DNA from: Nitrosomonas sp. Is35
GTDB lineage: Bacteria > Pseudomonadota > Gammaproteobacteria > Burkholderiales > Nitrosomonadaceae
Length of the DNA stretch: 64,000 bases
Assembly: GCF_033063295.1 (NCBI RefSeq)
Contig: NZ_JAWJZH010000001.1
Span: 372,001-436,000 of the forward strand
Direction of reading: 5' to 3'
A program made the position numbers and the translations under genes. Below, in pieces: positions 29,503 through 38,947 of the stretch. The notes beneath the pieces are model-generated. The model worked only from the letters and a program-made list of their open reading frames with translations, searched no databases and had not been told where the DNA came from. Position 1 is the stretch's first letter. Every line of letters begins with the position of its first letter.

Positions 29503-30249
29503 ATGCGTAACGCATTACGGGCCGTGTTGTTTTTGGCCGGTTTGATCGCTGTGCCTGCTTTCGCGCAGAAATCTGGTTTTCCGGCATTCACCAGCTCACC
29601 GAACGCGGACGGAAGCGCTACTTATTCGCTCAGCCTGCAAACGCTGATCCTGCTGACTTCGCTGACGTTTTTACCCGCGGTGATATTAATGATGTCGAGT
29701 TTCACCCGTATCATCATCGTATTATCGCTGCTCAGGTTGGCCCTGGGCACGCAATCTTCCCCTCCTAACCAGGTGCTGCTTGGTTTGGCGTTGTTTCTGA
29801 CCTTTTTTATCATGTCGCCGGTTATAGACCGGGTATACAACGAAGCGTATTTGCCGTTTTCGCAAGACAAAATCAATATCATGGAGGCGGCCGATAAAGC
29901 CAGCGTGCCGCTGAAGGAATTCATGCTGCATCAAACCAGGGAAACGGATTTGGCGCTGTTTGTGCAGATCTCCGGCAGTGAAGAAATTGAAAGCCGCGAC
30001 AAGGTGCCGCTGAAAATACTGGTGCCCGCATACATCACCAGCGAGTTGAAAACCGCATTTCAGATCGGTTTCGTTATCTTCATTCCCTTCCTGATCATCG
30101 ATCTGGTGGTGTCAAGCGTGTTGATGGCGATGGGTATGATGATGTTGTCGCCGATGATTATTTCACTGCCGTTCAAATTAATGCTTTTTGTGCTGGTCGA
30201 CGGCTGGCATTTAATTATCGGTTCGCTGACACAAAGCTTCTATACCTGA
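29503..30249 (+). CDS. fliP: Flagellar export gate protein FliP
   Basis: FliP forms the core ring of the flagellar type III export gate. From ATG 29503 the product is 248 residues, matching the family, and opens with a cleavable signal ([21 protein letters not shown]), as FliP proteins do. Four membrane helices follow, with [22 protein letters not shown] and the C-terminal MVLSP-like stretch ([19 protein letters not shown]). An in-frame ATG at 29413, overlapping the fliO stop, would add 30 residues of basic sequence. I prefer the later start on length and signal-peptide grounds, though its ribosome site is weak. Confidence 0.93.
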   Translation: MRNALRAVLFLAGLIAVPAFAQKSGFPAFTSSPNADGSATYSLSLQTLILLTSLTFLPAVILMMSSFTRIIIVLSLLRLALGTQSSPPNQVLLGLALFLTFFIMSPVIDRVYNEAYLPFSQDKINIMEAADKASVPLKEFMLHQTRETDLALFVQISGSEEIESRDKVPLKILVPAYITSELKTAFQIGFVIFIPFLIIDLVVSSVLMAMGMMMLSPMIISLPFKLMLFVLVDGWHLIIGSLTQSFYT

Positions 30250-30262
30250 AAGGAAATTCATC

Positions 30263-30535
30263 ATGACTCCAGAAAGTGCAATGACAATCGGGCGGCAAGC
30301 ACTGGAAATTACCTTTATGATTTCTGCGCCACTGTTGCTTGCAGCGCTGGCAACCGGTTTGCTGGTGAGTATCTTCCAAGCGGCGACGCAGATCAATGAA
30401 ATGACTTTGTCATTCATCCCTAAATTGCTGGTTATGTTTTTGGTCATCGTATTGGCCGGACCTTGGATGATTACCCTCATGACGGATTATATGCAGCGTC
30501 TTTTTACCAGCATTCCCTGGCTGGCGGTCGGTTGA
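30263..30535 (+). CDS. fliQ: Flagellar export gate protein FliQ
   Basis: A 90-residue protein of two membrane helices, packed around the FliP-FliR core. Family features are the opening MTPESAMTIGRQALEI, the helix LLLAALATGLLVSIFQAATQINEMTLSFIPK and the ending near PWLAVG. The ATG follows AAAGGAAA. It lies 13 bases after fliP. Confidence 0.96.
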   Translation: MTPESAMTIGRQALEITFMISAPLLLAALATGLLVSIFQAATQINEMTLSFIPKLLVMFLVIVLAGPWMITLMTDYMQRLFTSIPWLAVG

Positions 30536-30609
30536 TCTTGAAAAAATCTCCGGTACTGTGTTTGCCAGGAAGCAGTCGTGCCGATCTCATTCATGAGTGA
30601 TCGATTGCC

Positions 30610-31407
30610 ATGATCAGTATTACCACTGCGGAATTAAACACGTTGCTGGCGGCATTCCTTTGGCCGCTCAGCAGAATCCTGGCATTGGTCGCAACCGCCC
30701 CGCTTTTGGGCAACCCCAGTGTTCCGGTGCGGGTCAAATTGGGGCTGGCAGTGATGATTACTGTGCTGGTTATGCCGCTGGTGGAAAAGTCATTGCCGCA
30801 GATTGATCCCGCTTCAGGCGTCGGTTTTGCCATTTTATTGCAGCAAATATTGATCGGCATTGCCATGGGTTTGGTCATGCGGATTGTTTTTGTTGCGGTC
30901 GAAATGGCGGGCGAATTGATCGGTTTGCAGATGGGGCTTGGTTTTGCAGTTTTCTTTGATCCGCAGAATTCCGGCCAGATCGATATCGTCGGCCGCTTTC
31001 TGGGTGTGATTGCCAGTTTGGCGTTTCTTGCCATCGATGGACACCTGATAATGATCGCGTTGATTTCGCAGAGCTTCAGCACCCTGCCCATTGGGTTGGA
31101 GGGAATGACGAACGCGACATTTACGACGCTTGCTAACTGGGGCAGTGAGATTTTTAAATCCGGCCTGCAATTATCGCTTCCCGTTCTCACTGCATTGTTG
31201 ATCACTAACTTGGCTTTGGGTGTGCTGACGCGTGTGGCACCGCAGTTGAATATTTTTGCGGTGGGTTTTCCCCTGACACTGTCCATCGGTTTGCTTGTGA
31301 TGGCGCTGAGCATGCCTTTTTATGCGCCGATTCTGGAACATTTGGTGCAGGACGGTTTGAATCTGATGATGGGGATTCTAAATGTCAATAAAATCAATAT
31401 GCCATAG
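30610..31407 (+). CDS. fliR: Flagellar export gate protein FliR
   Basis: FliR completes the PQR export gate and contacts FlhB. The 265 residues form several membrane helices with family motifs such as FLWPLSRILALVATAPLLG, GLQMGLGFAVFFDPQNSGQ and the C-terminal LNIFAVGFPLTLSIGLLVM. It is the last flagellar gene in the window. flhB, flhA and fliA are not present. No clear terminator follows; the next gene begins about 210 bases later. Confidence 0.96.
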   Translation: MISITTAELNTLLAAFLWPLSRILALVATAPLLGNPSVPVRVKLGLAVMITVLVMPLVEKSLPQIDPASGVGFAILLQQILIGIAMGLVMRIVFVAVEMAGELIGLQMGLGFAVFFDPQNSGQIDIVGRFLGVIASLAFLAIDGHLIMIALISQSFSTLPIGLEGMTNATFTTLANWGSEIFKSGLQLSLPVLTALLITNLALGVLTRVAPQLNIFAVGFPLTLSIGLLVMALSMPFYAPILEHLVQDGLNLMMGILNVNKINMP

Positions 31408-31618
31408 CTGTTTATCCAATTTTCACAACAGCAATTATCTGTAGATCTTTAAGTAAGCTGGCTTTTTGCATCTCGCCGTATAAACAGACAATTTTCCCCT
31501 TCTTTTTCAATGCAAGCAATTTATTCAAAGCTGCTAAAGTGAGTATCTATATAACAAGAAAAGCTGCTGATTATTAATATGAGCGTGTTCCAATAATTGC
31601 TGGTTCGGTTAATCATTT

Positions 31619-33532
31619 ATGACATTTAAGTCGCGTTTATTCAATTCGTTGCGCAAGCTATCGACATCACCGGAATCTCAACCGGGTGACGAGATTGCCG
31701 CGTCTGATGATGAGTCGCAGCCCGATCACGTGGCTGATTCCAATCAGCAATTTGCATCGGCCGATGAGATAAAGCAGCTGCTTGATTCCGCCTACCGTAA
31801 CCGGTTGAGCGCGGAGGATCAGGCCATCAAGGAGGCTCATAAGCGGATTGAAGCGGAAAATATTGCAAAAGTGGCTGCGGAGGCGCGGGCGAGAGCCGAA
31901 GCTAATGCCAGAATTGCAGCTGAAACCAGAATTCAAGCTGAAGCGATTGCTACCGATCAAGCCCGGGCCAGGGCCAAGCTGGAAACCCTGGCTATCAGAG
32001 AAGCCAATGCACGCCGTGAATTGGAGCTGAAAGGTAAGCTGCTGGCGGAAGAAAAAATCAAAGCCGAAAAAGCGTTGAGTGCTTTACTGGAAGCCAAAAT
32101 CAGAGCGGAAGCTTCGATTGTGGAGAAAATGCAGCGGCGCGTTGAGGAAGAAGCAGCCGCTTTGGATCAAGCGCATGCCGCGGCATTAAAGGAAAGCGAA
32201 GCTGCGGAAGCTGCGCTGAATCGAAGTAAAGCGGCGGAGGAAGCGCGGCTTGCTGCGCAGGCCGCGATTGAAGCGGAAACCGGTGCGGCGGCGCTGGAAC
32301 AAGCAAGAATTCAGGAAGCGCAAAAAGTAGCGGCATTGGCTAAAGCACGCGAGGAGCTTGAGAAGCAGGCCATGGAAGATGTGCAGACCCGCTTGCAACT
32401 GGAAACGCAAGCGCTGGAGCAAGCCGATCGCCGTTTCCATGAAGAAAGAAAAGCGAAAGAGAGAGAAGAAGATAGGTTAAGAGCGGAAACTGCCGCAGTA
32501 CAAGCCGCACTGGAGAAAGCCGAAGCCGAGGCGATTGCAGCCGAGCAAGCCGGAAAAAGAGCTGAATTGGACGCGCAAGCCACTATAGCGGCACGTGATA
32601 GGGCCGATGCGGATAAAGTGGCTGCTGAAATGGCTGAATCGATCCTGGCAAAAGAGCAGGCCGCCGCCGATGCTGTGAAAGCCCGCTTGGCTGCCGAATC
32701 CGAGTTACTGGAACAAGCCAATCAGCGGATGCAAATTGAAGCCGATGCGCTCGCAGCAGCGGAAACGGCTTTGCGTGCTGAGAAAGAAGCTAAAGCAATG
32801 GCCAACGAGAGAAAGAAAGCGGAGGCCGCCGCAGCGAAAGAATATCAAAAACGAATCAAGGTGGATGAAGAGGCAATGAAAGAAGCTGAGGCTCGTGCTG
32901 AGGCGGAGAAAGCCGCAAGGAATGCAGCAAAAAGCAGGCTGTCAGCCGAATTGCGATTGAAATCCGCTGCGGAGGCAAAGGCGCAGATGGATATGCTTGC
33001 GACTGAGGAAGCGAGCAGTAAAGCGGATTTGGAGCAACGTTTGCAGGAAGATGCGGAGATACGCACGAAGACGATAACCGATGCAAAACGGGCAGTGGCT
33101 GAGCGCCTTGAGATTGAGCAAAAAATTACAGGATTGGCAATTACCAGAGCGCAAGCGAAGATCATTGCAACGAATAAAGCCAGAGCGCAGCTCGAAGCCG
33201 AAAAGAATGCAACAAGAATCGCTTTGGAAAAAGCCAGAAAAGAATCCGCTGCGTTAGTTGCTATGCAAGAACGTGTTGCACTGGAATCAAAAGCCCTGGA
33301 AGCGGCGACGGCAAGAGAAGCCGTTGAAGTCATGGCGAAAGAAGCGCTATTTGTGCGTTCCCAGGCGGATAAGGAAGCAACTGCGGCTGCAACTGCGCGG
33401 ATTCGAGCTGAGATTGCTGCTGCGGAACATTCCCGTAACCGGATTGCTTCTGCTCTGAAGAAGCAGCAATCAGATGATTTGTTACCCAAAACAGCAGTAA
33501 ATGGTTCATCTTCCTATCGATCAAAGCGCTAA
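31619..33532 (+). CDS. Very long Ala/Glu-rich coiled-coil protein of unknown function
   Basis: A 637-residue protein with no signal peptide, membrane helix or enzyme motif. After an acidic N-terminal 45 residues (rich in Ser, Asp and Gln), almost all of it is one continuous helix of Ala, Glu, Lys, Arg and Gln in irregular 7/11-residue repeats. Units such as AEARARAEANARIAAE and KAAEEARLAAQAAIEAE recur, with few Gly or Pro to break it. As a rod it would be tens of nanometres long. Possible roles are a cytoskeletal filament, a polar scaffold or a spacer. Its place just after fliR suggests, but does not prove, a link to the flagellated pole. The ATG has no obvious ribosome site. Confidence 0.8.
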   Translation: MTFKSRLFNSLRKLSTSPESQPGDEIAASDDESQPDHVADSNQQFASADEIKQLLDSAYRNRLSAEDQAIKEAHKRIEAENIAKVAAEARARAEANARIAAETRIQAEAIATDQARARAKLETLAIREANARRELELKGKLLAEEKIKAEKALSALLEAKIRAEASIVEKMQRRVEEEAAALDQAHAAALKESEAAEAALNRSKAAEEARLAAQAAIEAETGAAALEQARIQEAQKVAALAKAREELEKQAMEDVQTRLQLETQALEQADRRFHEERKAKEREEDRLRAETAAVQAALEKAEAEAIAAEQAGKRAELDAQATIAARDRADADKVAAEMAESILAKEQAAADAVKARLAAESELLEQANQRMQIEADALAAAETALRAEKEAKAMANERKKAEAAAAKEYQKRIKVDEEAMKEAEARAEAEKAARNAAKSRLSAELRLKSAAEAKAQMDMLATEEASSKADLEQRLQEDAEIRTKTITDAKRAVAERLEIEQKITGLAITRAQAKIIATNKARAQLEAEKNATRIALEKARKESAALVAMQERVALESKALEAATAREAVEVMAKEALFVRSQADKEATAAATARIRAEIAAAEHSRNRIASALKKQQSDDLLPKTAVNGSSSYRSKR

Positions 33533-33948
33533 AAGAAGTTTGTTTTAGCGTGTCAGTAAATTGAGGTATTTTACTCAATCCAAGCTTCACTGAAGTTCTG
33601 TACCACGGTCATTCTCTTCTGTAAAAACATCTGCAAAAGGTGTTATCCGTTATAATCCGGAAACTATTTGATGTGCTGAAAATTGGTGATTAAACCGGTT
33701 GTTGTTTTGGTGCAACACCAGCTTAATATTGCCTTGACAGGGAAAAGCACCTTATATAAGCTGCGGATTGGTCAAATATGACACACTTATATTCATTAAG
33801 CAATGTCAGCGGTAAGCGTTTGAATGAAAATTTTCCAGCCAACAAAATGTGCATTATTTAAGATTAATAATAAGAGTTGGCACGCTCAACCAGAATTTCT
33901 TGCTAGTCAAAGCGAGATGACAAGTACTATTACTTCGAGGGGAAGATC
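33533..33948. other. Intergenic region before the sphingolipid-type operon
   Basis: About 415 bases with no gene. TTGACA at 33734-33739 with TATAAG at 33755-33760 (15-base spacer, slightly short) is a candidate sigma-70 promoter for the operon that follows, about 190 bases before its start. A strong GAGGGGA ribosome site at 33937-33943 supports the TTG start at 33949. Confidence 0.4.
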
Positions 33949-35772
33949 TTGAGTTCGACAATAACCAAGTTGAACGCTCCGTTAACGCAAGCGTTTGATT
34001 TTCAACCTTCAAGCGAATTACAGTTAATGCCGACGCCGACGCTCAATACGCTAACACAGCAATTGGCTGGTTTTAATACTTTAACGAGTGCATTAGAGTA
34101 TGCAGCGGAAGGGGTAACGGGGTATAACTTTTATGATGCGAGAGGCAACTTACGTTCGGTTTTGCCTTACAGCGCACTTCGGCATAACGCCCATACATTG
34201 GCTCGGCGTTTGTCGGGTTTTCATTTGCCGCGTGGCAGTCGAGTGGCAATCGTTGCTGATACTTCGCCTGAGTTTGTCGAGTTGTTTTTCGCATGCCGTT
34301 ATGCCGGTTTAGTTCCTTTTGCGATGCCGATTCCAGTCAATCTTGGCAGCCATGCAATTTACGTTCAGCAGCTGAGAGGTATGCTTGAAAGTAGTCAGGC
34401 GAGTATCGCATTGGCGAATATTGATTATTTTGGTTTTCTGGAAGAAGCCGTTGCAGGAGTGACTCATATACAGTGGGCGGGTACTCCGGGAAAACTAAGT
34501 GAGTTGCCGGCATTGGATGTCGAGTTACAATCCAATCATCCTGATGAAACTGCTTACTTGCAATTTACTTCAGGTAGTACGCGTACACCTAGAGGTGTAA
34601 TTATCACCGAGCGGGCCTTGATGTGTAACTTGCAAGGTATAGTACGCAATGGTTTGGAAATAAAACCTGATGATCGATCTGCATCGTGGTTGCCTTTTTA
34701 TCATGATATGGGATTGGTTGGTTTGGTTCTGGCGCCTATGGTTACACAAATTTCTGTCGACTATTTGGCGACACGGGATTTTGCTATTAGGCCATTGCAA
34801 TGGTTACGCTTAATCAGCCGTAACCGTTGTACCGTAGCTTTTAGTCAACCATTTGGACTTAAGCTTTGTACTCTCCGGGTAAGGGAATCGGATCTCAAAG
34901 AATTGGATCTGAGTTCTTGGCGAGCCGCTGGTATTGGAGCAGAAATGATTCGTCCTGAAACTTTGAGAAACTTTGCGGAAAAGTTTGCATCAGCAGGTTT
35001 TGATGGGAATGCTTTTTTACCTTGCTATGGTCTTGCAGAATCAACCCTCGCGGTTACTTTTTCAAAGATTGGTGAAGGGTGCAAAAGCATACAAGTTGAT
35101 AGTAAAACACTGATTGATAAAAGAATGGCTGTGAGATTGCAAGCTGATGGGCGTAAGCAAAATGAGTTTGTGAATTGTGGGCAGCCGCTGCCTGGGCATA
35201 TCGTGAAGATAGTCGATGAAGATGGCCAGCAATTATCAGAAATGATGGTTGGTAGTGTTCTAGTGCATGGTGATAGTGTGATGACCGGCTATTACAATAA
35301 TCCGGAAGAAACTAATAAAGCACTGAAGTCTGGTAACTGGCTGGATACTGGTGATATTGGGTTTCTGTTTGAAGGTGATTTGTACATTACTGGACGTCGT
35401 ACCGATGTCATCATCGTGAATGGTCGGAATATTCGCGCGCAAGATATAGAAGAGCTAGCGGAACAGCAACCGGAAGTTAGGTCACGTGAAGCCTCTGCAT
35501 TTGGGGTAAATGATGAAGATGGCACAACAACTATTGTGCTTGTTATTGAATGCAGACTCACCTCTGTAGCAGAACGTCAGTCATTGACAACTAGACTGCA
35601 ACAGCTTGTTTATATGGCATTTGGAGTTAATTGTGTTGTGGAATTGGTTCCGCCGCATACCTTGCCACGCACTTCTTCTGGAAAACTGTCACGTTTCGCA
35701 GCAAGACAAGGCTACATACAGAGGACAAACTTAACGGGTCAATTGTCTTTTGTAGAATCGGGTGATAGATAA
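33949..35772 (+). CDS. Fatty acyl-AMP ligase / acyl-ACP synthetase (FAAL-like)
   Basis: A 607-residue ANL-superfamily adenylating enzyme that should activate a fatty acid as acyl-AMP and load it on an acyl carrier protein. Motifs seen are the P-loop YLQFTSGSTRTPRG, the motif CYGLAESTLAVTFSK, WLDTGDIGFLFEGDLYITGR, and the late motif DVIIVNGRNIRAQDIEE. The overall form matches FAAL/FadD32-type ligases rather than acyl-CoA synthetases. Translation begins at TTG, preceded by GAGGGGA. It is the first gene of a four-gene operon with an ACP, and overlaps the next gene by 11 bases. In Caulobacter an acyl-ACP synthetase of this kind belongs to the ceramide pathway, which is the basis for the role proposed here. 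Confidence 0.85.
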   Translation: MSSTITKLNAPLTQAFDFQPSSELQLMPTPTLNTLTQQLAGFNTLTSALEYAAEGVTGYNFYDARGNLRSVLPYSALRHNAHTLARRLSGFHLPRGSRVAIVADTSPEFVELFFACRYAGLVPFAMPIPVNLGSHAIYVQQLRGMLESSQASIALANIDYFGFLEEAVAGVTHIQWAGTPGKLSELPALDVELQSNHPDETAYLQFTSGSTRTPRGVIITERALMCNLQGIVRNGLEIKPDDRSASWLPFYHDMGLVGLVLAPMVTQISVDYLATRDFAIRPLQWLRLISRNRCTVAFSQPFGLKLCTLRVRESDLKELDLSSWRAAGIGAEMIRPETLRNFAEKFASAGFDGNAFLPCYGLAESTLAVTFSKIGEGCKSIQVDSKTLIDKRMAVRLQADGRKQNEFVNCGQPLPGHIVKIVDEDGQQLSEMMVGSVLVHGDSVMTGYYNNPEETNKALKSGNWLDTGDIGFLFEGDLYITGRRTDVIIVNGRNIRAQDIEELAEQQPEVRSREASAFGVNDEDGTTTIVLVIECRLTSVAERQSLTTRLQQLVYMAFGVNCVVELVPPHTLPRTSSGKLSRFAARQGYIQRTNLTGQLSFVESGDR

Positions 35773-36691
35773 CGCGCGTACCAAAATAGTAGCCGTAACC
35801 GGTGCTACTGGCTTTATTGGTGGTGTATTAGTAAAAAAACTGATTCAGAGCGGATGGAGTATTCGTGCGCTCACCCGGAAAAATCAATCTTCAAGTCATG
35901 AGTCCATTCAATGGATTCAAGGCGACTTAGATAATTTGACAGCGCTGCATCATTTAGTCGATGATGCAGCGTTTGTTATTCACTGCGCTGCAACTGTAAG
36001 GGGCGGTTCTTTTCGTGAATTTTCACATATCAATATCACGGGCACCCAGAATCTCTTACGTGTTATTGCTCATAATAAACAATCCCCTCGGTTCTTACTA
36101 ATCTCATCTCTAGCAGCACGCCAACCAGAACTATCCTGGTATGCGCAAAGTAAGCACTTGTCGGAGCAAGCACTCGTTACGAATTCAGAGTCATTGCGGT
36201 GGGCAATATTCCGGCCAACGGCTGTTTATGGTCCCGGCGATAAAGAGTTAAAGCCCCTATTTCAAGCAATGCATCGTGGGATATTTCCGGTTGTAGGAAA
36301 ACTCAGCAACAGAGTCGGGTTAATTCATGTATATGATTTGGTTTTCGCTGTGGAAGCTTGGCTAGCCTCTGAGAATAACCACAATGGAATTTTTGAGCTG
36401 GACGATGGTACACCGGGAGGCTACAGCTATGAGGGTTTGGCTGAAATAGCGCAACGAGTATGGAAGCGTCCGGTGCATTGTATTACGATACCCAATATGC
36501 TTATTCGAAGCATCGCTTCAGCGAACCTTTGGCTTGCTCGATTGCTTCGGTATTCCCCCATGCTGACCCCAGGAAAAGTGAATGAGCTACAACATCCTGA
36601 TTGGGTATGTGATAATGCGCCGTTAATCCATGCACTTCCCGCGTGGCGGCCGAGTATTCGTTTACAAGATGTATTATCTGAAGTAATCTAA
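35762..36691 (+). CDS. NAD(P)-dependent epimerase/reductase (candidate ceramide/3-ketosphinganine reductase, CerR-like)
   Basis: An extended short-chain dehydrogenase of 309 residues. The Rossmann motif VTGATGFIGG is near the start and the catalytic Tyr-Lys pair appears as WYAQSKHLSEQA. FRPTAVYGPGDKELKPLF and the substrate-domain end are also typical of NAD-dependent epimerase proteins. It begins at GTG inside the end of the ligase gene. In bacterial sphingolipid clusters a gene of this family (CerR) reduces the 3-keto group of the sphingoid intermediate. The same neighbours here (ligase, ACP, serine palmitoyltransferase) make that the likeliest role, though sugar-nucleotide or sterol-like substrates cannot be excluded from sequence alone. 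Confidence 0.8.
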   Translation: MIDNARTKIVAVTGATGFIGGVLVKKLIQSGWSIRALTRKNQSSSHESIQWIQGDLDNLTALHHLVDDAAFVIHCAATVRGGSFREFSHINITGTQNLLRVIAHNKQSPRFLLISSLAARQPELSWYAQSKHLSEQALVTNSESLRWAIFRPTAVYGPGDKELKPLFQAMHRGIFPVVGKLSNRVGLIHVYDLVFAVEAWLASENNHNGIFELDDGTPGGYSYEGLAEIAQRVWKRPVHCITIPNMLIRSIASANLWLARLLRYSPMLTPGKVNELQHPDWVCDNAPLIHALPAWRPSIRLQDVLSEVI

Positions 36692-36722
36692 CTTCAAAAT
36701 TTAACCACGCTGAATTTAATCT

Positions 36723-36977
36723 ATGACTGAAAGTAATTACGATGAGATCATGCAAGTGCTCTGTGATCGCCTAAGTAGTTTAACCAATTCCAATGTGCAA
36801 ATTACTCCCGAGACAAATCTGATAAGCCAATTATCCATTGACTCAATTAAACTTCTTAATCTGATCATGGAAATTGAAGATACTTTTGATGTTTCAATTC
36901 CGATCAACGCGCTAACAGATGTGCAAACTGTCCGTGAATTGGTCGACCTGGTCTATAAAATTAAATCAGCGTCATAA
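36723..36977 (+). CDS. Acyl carrier protein (dedicated)
   Basis: An 84-residue acidic four-helix ACP. The phosphopantetheine serine is Ser41 in LSIDSIKLLNL, where the usual DSL is DSI, and the recognition helix continues LIMEIEDTFDVSIP. It lies between the reductase and the aminoacyl-condensing enzyme; its stop and the next start share one base (TAATG). It is not the housekeeping ACP, since no fatty-acid synthesis genes are nearby. It probably receives the fatty acid from the upstream ligase and presents it to the downstream transferase. Confidence 0.92.
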   Translation: MTESNYDEIMQVLCDRLSSLTNSNVQITPETNLISQLSIDSIKLLNLIMEIEDTFDVSIPINALTDVQTVRELVDLVYKIKSAS

Positions 36978-38161
36978 TGAATCTACTCGAGAAAATTGAT
37001 GCAGCGGCCGCTGCGAGAATAGCGCTTCTGCCTAATGGTGTGGGAGCTTTTGGCATTCCGATCGAAGAAGTGTATTCTGCAACAGAAGCCAGAATCGGAG
37101 ATCGTCGTGTACTCCTGTTAGGTACAAATAACTATCTGGGTTTGACTTTTGCTCCGGAGTGTATCCAGGCCGCGCATGATGCCATTGATAAGGAAGGCAC
37201 CGGCACCACCGGGTCGCGAATGGCGAATGGCAGCTATTTCGGCCATCGTGCTTTAGAAAGGGAGTTCGCCGATTTTTATCAATGCAGCTCCAGCATCGTT
37301 TTTACAACAGGCTATCAAGCGAATTTGGGTACGATTTCGGGTTTGGTCGGACCGGGGGATACGGTATTAATCGATGGCGATTCCCATGCGAGTATCTATG
37401 ATGGCTGTATTCTCAGCGGAGCCGATATCATTCGCTTCAAGCACAATGATACGGTTGACATGGAGAAACGCCTGCGTCGACTGGGTAATCGCATTGAAAC
37501 TACGCTGATTATTGCTGAGGGAATTTATAGCATGCTGGGCGATCAGGCGCCTTTGGCAGAAATCGTCAGATTAAAGAATCAGTATGGTTGCCTATTGCTG
37601 CTTGATGAAGCGCACTCACTGGGTGTTTTGGGTGAAACAGGCCAAGGTCTGGTAGAAAAAACAGGATTATTGCAAGAAGTTGATTTTATTACCGGAACCT
37701 TCAGTAAAAGTTTGTGCAGTATCGGCGGATTTTGTGTGAGCAACCATCCGCAGCTCGAGCAATTGCGCTATATCAGCCACCCCTATATCTTTACCGCATC
37801 TCCATCCCCTGCAACGATTGCTTCAACCCGCGCGGCATTAGAATTATTGCGTAACGGAAGTCATCTGCGGAAACAATTGTGGAATAACTGCACGCAGCTT
37901 TATTCAGCGCTCAAGGAAGCCGGTTATGAGCTTGGCCCGGATCCTGGTCCGGTGATCGCAGCGGTTGTGGACACGCCGCAACAAGCCCTGTTGCTGTGGC
38001 AAAGACTGCTTGAGCATAATATTTATGTGAATTTGATTTTGCCGCCCGCAGCGCCGGAAGGTAAATCGCTGGTACGATGCAGCGTGAACGCGGCGCATAC
38101 TCGCGATCAGATTCAGTATGTGGGCGATACGTTTACAAAATTATTTAAAGAAATAAACTGA
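36977..38161 (+). CDS. spt: Serine palmitoyltransferase-like alpha-oxoamine synthase
   Basis: A PLP enzyme of 394 residues that joins an acyl thioester to an amino acid with loss of CO2. Visible motifs are GTNNYLGL, GTTGSRMANGSYFGHRALE, the PLP-stacking segment DGDSHASIYDGC, DEAHSLGVLG (Asp210-His213) and the Schiff-base lysine in GTFSKSLCSIGG (Lys244). The family includes KAPA synthase, glycine C-acetyltransferase, ALA synthase and serine palmitoyltransferase. There are no biotin or haem genes nearby, and the gene is coupled to a private ACP, an acyl-AMP ligase and a CerR-like reductase. Serine palmitoyltransferase is therefore the best call, forming 3-ketosphinganine. The exact amino acid is not proven. 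Confidence 0.82.
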   Translation: MNLLEKIDAAAAARIALLPNGVGAFGIPIEEVYSATEARIGDRRVLLLGTNNYLGLTFAPECIQAAHDAIDKEGTGTTGSRMANGSYFGHRALEREFADFYQCSSSIVFTTGYQANLGTISGLVGPGDTVLIDGDSHASIYDGCILSGADIIRFKHNDTVDMEKRLRRLGNRIETTLIIAEGIYSMLGDQAPLAEIVRLKNQYGCLLLLDEAHSLGVLGETGQGLVEKTGLLQEVDFITGTFSKSLCSIGGFCVSNHPQLEQLRYISHPYIFTASPSPATIASTRAALELLRNGSHLRKQLWNNCTQLYSALKEAGYELGPDPGPVIAAVVDTPQQALLLWQRLLEHNIYVNLILPPAAPEGKSLVRCSVNAAHTRDQIQYVGDTFTKLFKEIN

Positions 38162-38257
38162 CATTTCTAAGTTCCGCGATGCTATGTTGTAACAACTGAT
38201 TAACTTAGCAAAGAAACAAGAATTCTTGCTGAATACTGAGTTTGCCGATACGTAACG

Positions 38258-38276
38258 AGACCTGTACGGTCTTTTT
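38258..38276 (+). terminator. Weak Rho-independent terminator after the sphingolipid-type operon
   Basis: AGACC-tgtac-GGTCT followed by four more T residues forms a short five-pair hairpin about 100 bases after the spt stop and just before the ribosome site of the next gene. The stem is short, so termination may be partial. Confidence 0.4.
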
Positions 38277-38290
38277 CTGGAGGTGCCGCC

Positions 38291-38947
38291 ATGAAAATGT
38301 TGCAAGGATTGGTATTCGCATTTTTTTCTTGCTTTATCCATAGCAATGCATACGCAATCAGCATCGTGTACCAAGGATTTGAATGTCTGAATGCCGTCAA
38401 TACGGAAGATCCGGCGCCAAATAACGGCACGCCCGTCCAGAGCAGATTTGAAGTCATTGAGGATTCTGGGGACGGAATATACCGTTTAAAGCTGACTGGC
38501 GGCATTCCTCGCTTCGTCAGTAACGACCGCACGGTATGCATTGATAAAGCGACGGCTATCGGGTATTCCGGCATTCCTGAAATCGATGTCTTGCCTCAAC
38601 CTTTAGATTCAATCGATGCGACTGGTTATTTTGATGGCGAAGAACTGATGATTGTCACCAGTTCACTCTATACCGACTTAAGCGCTAGAAGAAATCCATT
38701 TTCATCATTCACGACCAGTTTTATTTTTCCTTTTACAAATACGCTGATCTTTAAATTTAATTCTGCAGCGTCCTCATTTAGATTGAAGAAAGTCGTGCGT
38801 AACCGGGGATTTGTGCACACCAGTGGTTCCACGAACTCGATAACGCCATTTTTTGAAACAGTGCTGCCATCGTTTAACAAGGAAGCGCAGGATAAGCCAG
38901 TCATATTAACTCCGCTCTCTACGATAGAATATAAATTGGAGAAATGA
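38291..38947 (+). CDS. Secreted protein of unknown function
   Basis: A 218-residue protein with a clear signal peptide (MKMLQGLVFAFFSCFIHSNAYA) and a GGAGG ribosome site. The mature part is beta-rich, with two cysteines that could pair (in GFECLNA and RTVCIDK) and a basic C-terminal segment. It ends in TIEYKLEK. I recognise no family. It follows the sphingolipid-type operon and may be independent of it. A periplasmic or outer-surface location is inferred from the signal only. Confidence 0.8.
   Translation: MKMLQGLVFAFFSCFIHSNAYAISIVYQGFECLNAVNTEDPAPNNGTPVQSRFEVIEDSGDGIYRLKLTGGIPRFVSNDRTVCIDKATAIGYSGIPEIDVLPQPLDSIDATGYFDGEELMIVTSSLYTDLSARRNPFSSFTTSFIFPFTNTLIFKFNSAASSFRLKKVVRNRGFVHTSGSTNSITPFFETVLPSFNKEAQDKPVILTPLSTIEYKLEK

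Noticed and set aside
32845..33489. A 214-codon minus-strand frame rich in Ala and Ser
   Set aside because: It is the mirror of the Ala/Glu coiled-coil gene, whose biased codons leave the opposite strand open.
33878..33905. TTGGCACG followed by TTGCT as a sigma-54 promoter before the ligase gene
   Set aside because: The halves are about 16 bases apart instead of the required 4-5.
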